A stretch of 64,000 nucleotides of DNA from an uncultured Myxococcales bacterium (GTDB lineage: Bacteria; Myxococcota_A; UBA9042; DTJE01): the NCBI GenBank assembly GCA_903847405.1, contig CAINDP010000191.1, positions 1 to 64,000 of the forward strand, written 5' to 3'. Positions 38,052-45,650 of this stretch are shown here, in pieces. The notes beneath the pieces are model-generated. The model saw only the letters and a program-made list of their open reading frames with translations. It made no database searches and was not told the DNA's origin. Numbering within the stretch: the first letter of the stretch is position 1; each line of letters opens with the position of its first letter. Both the position numbers and the translations under genes were made by a program.

Positions 38052-39407
38052 ATGGATTCGGTGCTGCTCGGGTTGGCGGGGGTGCTGGGAAACGACCGTG
38101 TCGAGGTGGACGGAGCCCGCGTGGCGACTGTGTCCCGGGACGAGTCGGACCTTCCTCCGGCGAGGCCCCTTGCCGTGGTCCGCCCTCGTCACACGCAGGA
38201 CGTCGTCGCCGTGGTCCGGGCCTGCCACGATGCCCGCCTGCCCCTGACGGCCCGGGGCGGGGGGACCAGCCTCGAGGGATCGTCGGTGCCTTCCGTGGGT
38301 GCGATCGTGCTGGACCTGTCCGATCTGGCGCGGGTCGCCCAGACGTCCGTCGAGGAACGCCTGGCGGTCGTCGAGGCCGGAGTGGTCTTCGATCGCCTGA
38401 ACGAGCGCCTTCGCCCCACGGGGCTCTTCTTCCCGCCGACCCCCGGTGGATCGGCGGACGCGGCGACGATCGGCGGCATGGTCGCCACCGACGCCGGCGG
38501 CCTGTATGCCGTGCGCTATGGCGGGACCCGGCGGTGGGTCCGGGGGCTGACCGTGGTCACGGGGGACGGGACGATCCTGCACACGGGATCCCGCCTGCCC
38601 AAGACCAGCACCGGCGTGGACCTGACCCAGGTCTTCGTGGGCGCCGAGGGGACGCTGGGAATCGTCACGGAGGTCACCCTGGGATTGTGCCCGGTGCCCG
38701 AGGCGCGGCAGCGGGCGGCCTGGGCCTTCGACGACCTGGGGACAGCCTGCGCGTGCGTCGCCGACCTGCTGCTGGGGATCCCCGACCTGGCCGCCGTCGA
38801 GGTCGTGGATCGCGGCACGGTGGACCTGCTGCGCGCGGGTGCGGACGGGGCCGGTGCTCCCGCGGGGGACCTGCTGCTGATCGAGGTCCACGGGCGGGCG
38901 TCCGAGTGCGCCGCGGCGATCCAGGCGGCTTGCGACATCGCATCGACCTTCGGGGCGCGTCCGGTGGACGGGGCGACGGATCCGTGGGAATTGCGGCACC
39001 GGCTGACCCGGGCCGTCCGGGAATCGGCGGCCCCCTCGGGCGTGGTCCGGACCGACGCGGCGGTTCCCCTGCCCCGCCTGGCAGCCTTCGTGGCTGCGAC
39101 GCAGGAACGGGCCGCGGCGCGGGGCCGGCGGCTGCACGTCTTCGGTCACGCGGGCCTGGGCATCCTGCATTTCCTGGCGCCCCTGGCCGGCGCAGGGGCC
39201 TGGCCGCTGGACGAGGCGCGGGACTGGAAGGTCGCGCTGTGCGTGGAAGCAACGCGGCAGGGGGGCGTGGTGTCGGGCGAGCACGGCGTGGGCCTGGGCA
39301 ACCGCGAAGCCTACCTGGCCACGGCGGGAGCCACGCTGCCGTACCTGCGGGCGCTGAAGTCGGTGTTCGATCCGGCGGGCATCCTGAACCCGGGGAAGAT
39401 CCTCTGA
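38052..39407 (+). CDS. FAD-linked oxidase, GlcD/lactate dehydrogenase type
   Basis: A 451-residue flavoprotein of the GlcD/D-lactate dehydrogenase family, which oxidises 2-hydroxy acids. The FAD-binding PP-loop is LTARGGGTSLEGSSVP, followed by GGMVATDAGGLYAVRYG and VGAEGTLGIVTEVTL. The C-terminal cap domain ends in SGEHGVGLGNREAYL and FDPAGILNPGKIL, the classic family signature. No Fe-S domain or partner subunit (GlcE/GlcF) is nearby. ATG at 38052, with GGAGG upstream, is preferred over ATG at 38008 because of the ribosome site. Substrate is not decided. Confidence 0.9.
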   Translation: MDSVLLGLAGVLGNDRVEVDGARVATVSRDESDLPPARPLAVVRPRHTQDVVAVVRACHDARLPLTARGGGTSLEGSSVPSVGAIVLDLSDLARVAQTSVEERLAVVEAGVVFDRLNERLRPTGLFFPPTPGGSADAATIGGMVATDAGGLYAVRYGGTRRWVRGLTVVTGDGTILHTGSRLPKTSTGVDLTQVFVGAEGTLGIVTEVTLGLCPVPEARQRAAWAFDDLGTACACVADLLLGIPDLAAVEVVDRGTVDLLRAGADGAGAPAGDLLLIEVHGRASECAAAIQAACDIASTFGARPVDGATDPWELRHRLTRAVRESAAPSGVVRTDAAVPLPRLAAFVAATQERAAARGRRLHVFGHAGLGILHFLAPLAGAGAWPLDEARDWKVALCVEATRQGGVVSGEHGVGLGNREAYLATAGATLPYLRALKSVFDPAGILNPGKIL

Positions 39408-39411
39408 GCCT

Positions 39412-39489
39412 CCCGAGTGCGCAGGCGGAAGCGATGGGTTTCCGCAGGAAACTCTCGCTGGAGCCGGAGCCGCCTCGGGACAATCCAAT
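39412..39489 (+). repeat. Dispersed repeat family C, copy 1
   Basis: A unit of about 70-78 bp with inverted ends CCCGAG (39412-39417) and CTCGGG (39474-39479) and an internal hairpin GTTTCC-GCA-GGAAAC. It lies between two convergent genes. Copies 2 and 3 are at 45175-45252 (inverted) and 46674-46745. Confidence 0.8.
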
Positions 39490-39505
39490 GACCCGAGCGC
39501 GCAGG

Positions 39506-39766
39506 CTACCGGTTCTCCAGGAACTCCTCGGGGTCCAGGGCCTTCGTGGCCAGCCCCTCGGGCGTCGCCATCAGGACCTCCAGGCGCGACTGGGCACCGT
39601 CCAGCACCCCGCGGGCACCCTTCAGCAGGTCCGCACCCCGGGCATACAGCGCGATCGATTCTTCCAGGGGCAGGTTGCCCCGCTCCAGCCGCTCGACGGC
39701 CAGGGTCAGTTCCTTCAGCAGCGTTTCGAAGTCCATCGACTCGACGGGCACGGGCGTGTCAGCCAC
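39506..39766 (-). CDS. xseB: Exodeoxyribonuclease VII small subunit
   Basis: An 86-residue protein with the XseB pattern: FETLLKELTLAVERLERGNLPLEESIALYARGADLL, then a second helix with LDGAQSRLEVL. XseB forms helical hairpins on the catalytic XseA subunit, which is not in the window. GTG at 39766 with GAGGTG upstream gives a common length; ATG at 39736 would give 76 residues. It stands apart from the operon upstream, with 89 bp to the 70-residue gene. Confidence 0.88.
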   Translation of the reverse strand: MADTPVPVESMDFETLLKELTLAVERLERGNLPLEESIALYARGADLLKGARGVLDGAQSRLEVLMATPEGLATKALDPEEFLENR

Positions 39767-39855
39767 AAGGCACCTCGCTCCAGGCAGCGCAGACCATAGC
39801 GCAGGTCGGTCCCTCTGAAAACCCGTCCCCGTTTCCGTACCCGTCCCCGCCCCGG

Positions 39856-40068
39856 TCACGGCGCCACCGGAACCCACCAGCGCGCCTCCTGGTTCGACAG
39901 GCTGCCCTCCTGCACCCGGCGCAGATACCGATCCATGTCCACGGTGCGAAGGCCCGCCGTGCCTCCGCCGGCGCCGGGACCGGCCGATCCGGCCAGCAGG
40001 CCCCAGCCCACGACCGCCAGCGTCGCGACGGTCAGGAAGGCCAGGAGCAAGGCCGGCAGACGTTTCAT
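39856..40068 (-). CDS. Small membrane protein, last gene of the AmmeMemoRadiSam operon
   Basis: A 70-residue protein with one membrane segment (LLLAFLTVATLAVVGWGLLA, 7-26), a Gly-rich linker and a conserved-looking tail (VDMDRYLRRVQEGSLSNQEA). Its ATG overlaps the stop of the 1,201-residue redox protein (ATGA), so the two are translated together and probably interact. Too short for a family call. Coding status is supported by the overlap, the signal-type N-terminus and normal codon use. Confidence 0.72.
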   Translation of the reverse strand: MKRLPALLLAFLTVATLAVVGWGLLAGSAGPGAGGGTAGLRTVDMDRYLRRVQEGSLSNQEARWWVPVAP

Positions 40069-43000
40069 AACGCCTCCTCCTTCCCCGCCGCGCTGCCCAA
40101 CCCCATCCCGCGAACGCACCGGTTGCACTGCAGGCAGTCCCCGTCGTCGGGCCCCTGGACGCCCAGGTCGCATGCCCCGTAGCGCCGGGCAGGCACCCGC
40201 CCCAGCAGGGCCGCCATGCGGTTCGCCAGGTTGAAGAGGGCGCCGACCGGGCAGAACCCGCGGCACCAGAAGCGCACGGTGAACAGGGAACCCGCGAGGG
40301 CCATCGCCACCAGCAGCGCCGCGGCGCCGTCCAGGCTGCCGGAAAACACCGCAGCCAGGGGGTCCCAGGCCAGACGGGCCTCCGCATCCGCTGTGAACAG
40401 GACCAGGCCGATCGCCGCCAGGACGCCGTACTTGACGATCCGGAACGCGGCGTGCACCCGCGGCGGCATCGCCACGCCCAGGCCCAGGCGCCGCCCCACC
40501 AGCGACACGCCTTCCTGCAGCGCGCCGAAGGGGCAGACATGGGCGCAGTACAGCGGTCCCCACAGGGCCGCCAGCACCAGGAAGCCCGCCCCCATCAGCG
40601 CGACTCCCGGCGCGGCCACGAAGGAGGGGGGATCCAGGCGCAGCCAGCCGATCAGCCAACCCGCGGACAACTGGACCTGCAGCACGGCGCCGCCGACCAC
40701 CGCGGAAACCAGCAGGAAGCCCAGGCGGATCCGCGCGCCCCCCCACCGGTGGACCGTGACCGCGCCGACCAGCGCCAGCAGCGCGTACCACACCCGCGGA
40801 TCGACAAGGGGGGCATGCCAGGGACGCTCCTCCCCGGGCGCGGGCATCGCGATTCCCAGCACCTCGTCCCCGACGCGCCCGGCCGCCAGGGCCAGCGTCC
40901 CCGAAACGGCCCGCGACGTCACGGTCGCCCCGGTCATGGCGTCCACGGCCGCCTGGCCCTTTGCCGCCAGGTCGCGAATGTCCATGCCCCGGAACCGATG
41001 CACCCACGCGGGCAGGTCCTTCACGTACGCCGGCGTTTCCCGATGGGCCAGCACTTCCACGCGCCGGATCGCCCCGTCGGCCCCGACGGACAGGGCCAGA
41101 TCGATCGGCCCGCCATAGCCCTCGACGCCCGGTCCCGCTGCGCCCGTGGCCAGCAACACCGCCTCCCCTGCGGGCTCGCGGACGCCCGCCAGGCGGTGGT
41201 GCCCGAAGGGTGCCTCGCGCCACTCCGCGATGTCCGCCGGATCGAACGCCCGCACCTCCTCGTCGGTCAGGCGGGTCCGTGGCCCGGCGTGCATCGGGCG
41301 GGCGGCATGCCACGTCCACAGGGCGCACAGGAACATTGCGGCGCCGACCATCGTGATCGTCGGCCACGGGAAGGTGCGAAACGTCAGCAGGCGCCCGGTC
41401 CGCGAGGCCAGGAACCGGCGACCGGGCCCGGTTCCCAGCCCGCCGTCCAGCGCGATCAGGATCAGCGCCACGGCCAGGGACCCGGCCAGCACCCGCAACG
41501 TCCCGTCCGCGCCCAGGATGGCCAGTCCGGCGACCCCCGACAGGGCCGCACCCACCGCGGCACCGGCGTGGTCGGCCGCCTCCAGGCGCTGCGACACGCC
41601 ATCCGCCTTGCCCAGCAACGCCGCGATGGGCCAGGCGGCGCCGGCCAGGGCCCCCGCCACGGCCAGCAGTCCCAGGAGGGTCCCCCGGATCACCAGCGGG
41701 GACGCCTCGACGGTCGCGTCCAGGATCCACGGCATCCCCAGCAGAACCCCCGCGGCCGCGACACAGAAGGCCGCCGCCCCGGGACGCGCCGTCCTCGGGG
41801 TTTCCAGCCGCCCGGCCATCGCGCCCAGGAACACCCCTGCCATCACCGCCGACGACGCCAGGCCGATCTCGCCGTACAGCGCCCCCACCCGGGCGCGCCA
41901 GACCGCCATCAGCACGACGGACGCGGCGATGGACGCACCCCCGGCGCACGCCAGCAGCAGGGGCGCCGCCACCGCCCCCGGCTGGTTCCCGGCCCGCAGG
42001 CGCTCCCGCATCCCCACCAGCAGCAGGACTGCCAGCAGGCCGATCGGGATCCACGCCCCGGCCTCCCGCACGCCCCACATCCACGCCAGTCCCCCGGTGC
42101 CGGACAGGCGCAAAGTCGCCAGCAGGGACAGGAAGGTCGCGATCGGACGGTCGTCCCGGTTGACCAGGTCCTCGTCCCGGGGCGCCTCCAGCAGCCGTCG
42201 CAGCCACTCGGCCCGGTCGGGACGGGCACGCTCGGCAACCGCCGCCGGGCCGGCCCCCCCCGCAGCCGCCCCCAGGTCCTGCACCCGCCGGGTCAGCGTC
42301 ACCGGGTCGATTGCCAGTTGCCCCGCCCGGGTCGACGCCAGCAGCAGCGCCTGGTCCCCCGGCACGGCCGCGACGACCGGAAACACCTCGGCGAGGCTGG
42401 CGCGCATCGACCGCCCGTACCGCAGGGCTTCGGGGCCCAGCACGTTTTCGCCCGAGCGGAACCCCGACGCGACGACGCCCCCGGGAGCCAGAACCTGCGC
42501 CAACTCGCGATCGAACTCGACCGTGTGCAGCCGGTTGTCGCCGAGCGTCCGCGGCTCGCCGACGGCGATGACCGCCAGGTCGAAGCGCTCCCCGGTCACG
42601 GCGGCGCGTCGAACCCGGCCCCGGGGATCCTCGACGGTCGTATGCAGGTTGGGCGGCAGGGCCATGCCCCCGGACTCCCAGGCCGCGCGCAGCGTGCGCA
42701 ACGCCCGGTCGTCGGGACCCACCACCTCCACGTCCCCGAACGCCGCGCACAGGGCCGACGCCAGCGCGAACCGGTCGGTTCCCAGCACGATTGCCCGCCC
42801 GCGACCGGCGGGCTGGGCCGCCAGGAGCGCCGCATCGACGGGTACGTCGGGTCCCGGAGGGACGGTCAGCGTGACGACACCGTCGACGGCGACCACGATC
42901 TCGCTGCCCATCCGCGCGGTCGTGACCAGGCCGTAGGGCGTGGAGGTTTCGTCGAGGAGGGCCGCGCCGGAAATGTTCGCGCGCAACCGCAGGTCCGACA

Positions 43001-43670
43001 GGGCACCACGGATCGCCGGTCCCGCCGGAGGGACCAGGATCGCGAGGCAACCGGCGACGACGATCGCCGGGACCAGGCGGGCACGAACGCTCGCGCCACG
43101 CGACCAGGGCATCGCCGCAGCGGAGGTCACCAACCCCGCCGCAGCCACCGCGGTCGGACCGTCGATCCCGGCCAGGAACATCCCGGCCGCCGCCAGTCCG
43201 CCCAGCACCGCGCCCGCCGCCTCCCAGGCATAGCCCGTGGACGCGCCCTTCCGGGATTCCGGGGCCACCGCATCGCACAGCGCCGGGAACAGGACGCCGG
43301 TCACCGCACCGACGGGAAACGCCGCCAGGAACCCGCCGACCAGCAGGACCCCCGGGGGAACGGGGGCCCACGGCGGCACGCCCGCCAGGATCCGGGCCCC
43401 CGCCAGCAGGGCCAGGCCCACCGCCGCCCCGACCGGGTACAGCGCCAGGGCGGCCCGGACCCGCGCAGCCACCACGGTCCTCAACCACGCCGACCGGCGT
43501 GCCGCCGTGGCCGCCACCGCGATCGCCAGGAACCACGAACCGTAGAAGGCCCCCAGGGCCAGCTCGCTGCCCCGGAACAGGACAAGGTACTCCCGGAGCA
43601 GCGCCGCCTGGACGACGATGGTGAAGAATCCCAGGGCCGCGGCCGCCGATCGGGCCTCCCGGGGGGTCAT
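40065..43670 (-). CDS. Polytopic fusion: spermidine-synthase-like + FMN-binding + 4Fe-4S domains
   Basis: A 1,201-residue membrane protein. Residues 1-210 carry about six membrane segments. Residues 230-460 resemble the spermidine synthase core (STPYGLVTTARMG, YDx-type FDLAVIAVGEP, LHTVEFDRELAQVL), but the catalytic Asp positions are not kept. Residues 540-755 are again membrane-spanning. Residues 800-945 form an NosR/RnfG-type FMN-binding domain with covalent-site motif MTGATVTS (912-919). Residues 955-1130 hold further membrane segments, and Cys sites CAHVCPFG (1042-1049), CRGFCPVG (1136-1143) and a final four-Cys group (1167-1185) match NapH/NosR ferredoxin modules. It probably moves electrons across the membrane. 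ATG at 43670 has GGAGGAG 7 nt upstream. The partner genes are those of the AmmeMemoRadiSam system. Confidence 0.82.
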   Translation of the reverse strand: MTPREARSAAAALGFFTIVVQAALLREYLVLFRGSELALGAFYGSWFLAIAVAATAARRSAWLRTVVAARVRAALALYPVGAAVGLALLAGARILAGVPPWAPVPPGVLLVGGFLAAFPVGAVTGVLFPALCDAVAPESRKGASTGYAWEAAGAVLGGLAAAGMFLAGIDGPTAVAAAGLVTSAAAMPWSRGASVRARLVPAIVVAGCLAILVPPAGPAIRGALSDLRLRANISGAALLDETSTPYGLVTTARMGSEIVVAVDGVVTLTVPPGPDVPVDAALLAAQPAGRGRAIVLGTDRFALASALCAAFGDVEVVGPDDRALRTLRAAWESGGMALPPNLHTTVEDPRGRVRRAAVTGERFDLAVIAVGEPRTLGDNRLHTVEFDRELAQVLAPGGVVASGFRSGENVLGPEALRYGRSMRASLAEVFPVVAAVPGDQALLLASTRAGQLAIDPVTLTRRVQDLGAAAGGAGPAAVAERARPDRAEWLRRLLEAPRDEDLVNRDDRPIATFLSLLATLRLSGTGGLAWMWGVREAGAWIPIGLLAVLLLVGMRERLRAGNQPGAVAAPLLLACAGGASIAASVVLMAVWRARVGALYGEIGLASSAVMAGVFLGAMAGRLETPRTARPGAAAFCVAAAGVLLGMPWILDATVEASPLVIRGTLLGLLAVAGALAGAAWPIAALLGKADGVSQRLEAADHAGAAVGAALSGVAGLAILGADGTLRVLAGSLAVALILIALDGGLGTGPGRRFLASRTGRLLTFRTFPWPTITMVGAAMFLCALWTWHAARPMHAGPRTRLTDEEVRAFDPADIAEWREAPFGHHRLAGVREPAGEAVLLATGAAGPGVEGYGGPIDLALSVGADGAIRRVEVLAHRETPAYVKDLPAWVHRFRGMDIRDLAAKGQAAVDAMTGATVTSRAVSGTLALAAGRVGDEVLGIAMPAPGEERPWHAPLVDPRVWYALLALVGAVTVHRWGGARIRLGFLLVSAVVGGAVLQVQLSAGWLIGWLRLDPPSFVAAPGVALMGAGFLVLAALWGPLYCAHVCPFGALQEGVSLVGRRLGLGVAMPPRVHAAFRIVKYGVLAAIGLVLFTADAEARLAWDPLAAVFSGSLDGAAALLVAMALAGSLFTVRFWCRGFCPVGALFNLANRMAALLGRVPARRYGACDLGVQGPDDGDCLQCNRCVRGMGLGSAAGKEEAL

Positions 43671-43731
43671 CCCTTGCTCCTCCCGGAGGGTCATCCAACC
43701 CACGGAAACCGCCTGTTCAGCAGCCTGTCGC

Positions 43732-45381
43732 CTACGGCTTCAACCCGGCCTCGTTGAACACCTGGGCCTGGAAGACCTCGAACGTCGCACCGGTCTTCCA
43801 GGCGTCGCCGGGAAGGCCTGCCTTCGTCGCGAGGTGGGTCAGCGTGGTCGGGAGGTCCCAGCCCTGCTCCGGGGCCACCTGCGGCAGGAACACCGCACGG
43901 TTCCGCCCCTTCGTCAACATCACGCCGTCGCGACCGATGACGATGTCTTCGGGCCCCCGGACCCGGGTGGGCGGCGTCAGGATCGACACCTCGATCTCGA
44001 TCAAGGGTTCCTCCTCCGGCCGCACCGGGCGGAACCGCGGGTCCTCCGACGCGGCGTTCACGGCATTGCGGACAACCCCCTTCCACAGGGGTTCGACCGG
44101 GGCGATGGAACCGATGCAGCCCCGCAGATCCCCGTGCTCCTTCAACGTCACGAAGACGCCGAAGTCCTTCTTCACCGACTCCGGCAGCCGCTTCTCCCGC
44201 TCCGGGTCCGGCAGCGCCCGTCCCGCCACGTGCTGCCGCAACGTATCCCGGGCCAGGGTCAGCAGGAACCGCTGGTCCGCCGGGGGAATCACCGTCACGC
44301 CCTGGAATTCCCGAAGGTCCGGCGGGACCTGGAACACCACGGAGGCATAGGACACCGTGTGGTCCCATTCCCCGGTCATGCGCCCCGACGTGTCGAACTT
44401 CAGCACCGCGGCCTGGGCCGTCTTCGGCAGCGCCTCCAGCAGGACGGCGATGGGGTGGCGCCCGCAGATCGTGTCCTCGGTCCGGGCCTCGTGGGCCCGG
44501 AAGGCGGCGACGTCCCGCCCCTGCAAGGCCGCCAGCGCGTCGTCGGCCAGCGCCTTCAGGTTCGCGGGCACGTCGGTCCGGAACGGCACGTAGCCGAAAT
44601 TCTCGCCGTAATGCGTGAAGTCCGACGACGCCACCACCACCGTCCCGTCGTCCATCAGGGCGTGGATCGCGTCGCCCGCCGCCTTTTCGGCCTCCGGGGT
44701 CAGGGAGCCCACCACGATCGGCACCAGCACGGCGCCCGGCGCGACCACCTGCAGGAAGGGGATCTGCATGTCCACCGAGTGCTCGCGCCGGAAGGCGTCC
44801 GGCCGGACCTGGAACAACGGCGACTGCGCCAGTGCCGCCACCGCAGCCGTGTCGATCGGCATTTCCCCCAGGGGCGTCCGCCAGTGGGTCGCGTCGGGCA
44901 GGGCCAGGCCGGCGAAGGGCACGTGGTGCGACGGGCCCATCACGATCACGCGACGCACGTTCTGTCCCTGCAGCATCCGGTAGCCGTCGGCGGCCACCGC
45001 GCCGGAATACCGGTAGCCCGCATGGGGCGACACCAGCCCCACGATCCGGGCGCCGGTCCGGCGGGCCTGCGCCACGTCGGCCGCGGCCAGGGCGCCGTCC
45101 AGTTCCTGCCGCAGGAGCGCCGGGTCCCCCGGATACCAGGAACCAGCCACCGGCGAGTCCAGGATCTTCTTTTCCTTGGATCGGCCCGAGGCGGCTTCGG
45201 CTCCGGCGAGAGTTTCCTTCGGAAACCCGTCGCCTCCACCTGCGCGCTCGGGCGGAACAGCCTTCTCCCCGGTGTCCGACGGCGTTGTCCCCATGTCCCT
45301 TCCCTCCCCGCCCTTGCAGGCCGTCCCGATCAGCAGGACGGCCGCGAGGCCCAGGCACGCACGCCCGATTCCGACCGGCAT
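43732..45381 (-). CDS. amrB-amrA: AmmeMemoRadiSam proteins B and A fused: MEMO-AMMECR1 lipoprotein-like
   Basis: A 549-residue fusion. The N-terminus has a lipoprotein-like signal (AAVLLIGTACKGG, Cys22, lipobox not perfect) and a low-complexity linker that contains repeat family C (residues about 43-67). Residues 76-350 are a MEMO domain with PHAGY (His120), GPSHHVP (His152-153) and TICGRHP (Cys306), the positions that bind metal in human MEMO1. Residues 365-549 are an AMMECR1 domain with LRGCIG (419-424). The biochemical role of the bacterial proteins is unknown. The signal implies export, which is notable for this family. It is followed, 61 bp on, by the redox fusion gene. ATG at 45381 is chosen to start the signal. 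Confidence 0.88.
   Translation of the reverse strand: MPVGIGRACLGLAAVLLIGTACKGGEGRDMGTTPSDTGEKAVPPERAGGGDGFPKETLAGAEAASGRSKEKKILDSPVAGSWYPGDPALLRQELDGALAAADVAQARRTGARIVGLVSPHAGYRYSGAVAADGYRMLQGQNVRRVIVMGPSHHVPFAGLALPDATHWRTPLGEMPIDTAAVAALAQSPLFQVRPDAFRREHSVDMQIPFLQVVAPGAVLVPIVVGSLTPEAEKAAGDAIHALMDDGTVVVASSDFTHYGENFGYVPFRTDVPANLKALADDALAALQGRDVAAFRAHEARTEDTICGRHPIAVLLEALPKTAQAAVLKFDTSGRMTGEWDHTVSYASVVFQVPPDLREFQGVTVIPPADQRFLLTLARDTLRQHVAGRALPDPEREKRLPESVKKDFGVFVTLKEHGDLRGCIGSIAPVEPLWKGVVRNAVNAASEDPRFRPVRPEEEPLIEIEVSILTPPTRVRGPEDIVIGRDGVMLTKGRNRAVFLPQVAPEQGWDLPTTLTHLATKAGLPGDAWKTGATFEVFQAQVFNEAGLKP
45175..45252 (-). repeat. Dispersed repeat family C, copy 2, inside a coding sequence
   Basis: Inverted copy of the unit at 39412. 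CCCGAG...CTCGGG ends lie at 45185 and 45252, and similarity extends to about 45175. It is read in frame as the linker between the signal and the MEMO domain. Confidence 0.8.
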
Positions 45382-45452
45382 CGCCCTGTACCCACTGCAC
45401 CTCGATGCGACCATGCGTTCCCTCGCGACCCGCGCCGTCTGCCGTCAAACCC

Positions 45453-45650
45453 CTAGCCTGCCAGGTCGTGCTCGCGGTACAGGTCCCCGCGCGTCAACGG
45501 CCGAAGCGCCGCCCCTGCCGCAGGACGCGCAGCCGGGCGCCGCGGCAACGCGATCGCCGCCACCATCGCGGCAACCGCCGCCACGAGCCCCGCCAGGAAC
45601 GTCCGACGCGGAATCCGCGCCCCGTCGGCCCCGTCGTCCAGCCTCGTCAT
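45453..45650 (-). CDS. Small Tat-like/membrane-anchored protein of the AmmeMemoRadiSam operon
   Basis: A 65-residue protein. PRRTFLAG (14-21) resembles the Tat twin-arginine motif and is followed by a hydrophobic segment (20-36) and a basic, Ala-rich tail ending in LYREHDLAG. Its ATG overlaps the stop of the radical SAM gene (ATGA at 45650-45647), and the next gene starts 71 bp on, so it is an integral part of the operon. No family recognised. It may anchor or guide a partner. Confidence 0.72.
   Translation of the reverse strand: MTRLDDGADGARIPRRTFLAGLVAAVAAMVAAIALPRRPAARPAAGAALRPLTRGDLYREHDLAG

Noticed and set aside
40452-43757. A 1,101-codon plus-strand frame opposite the redox fusion
   Set aside because: It is Arg/Gln/Pro-rich shadow sequence. 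The opposite strand has membrane segments and Cys motifs in the right order.
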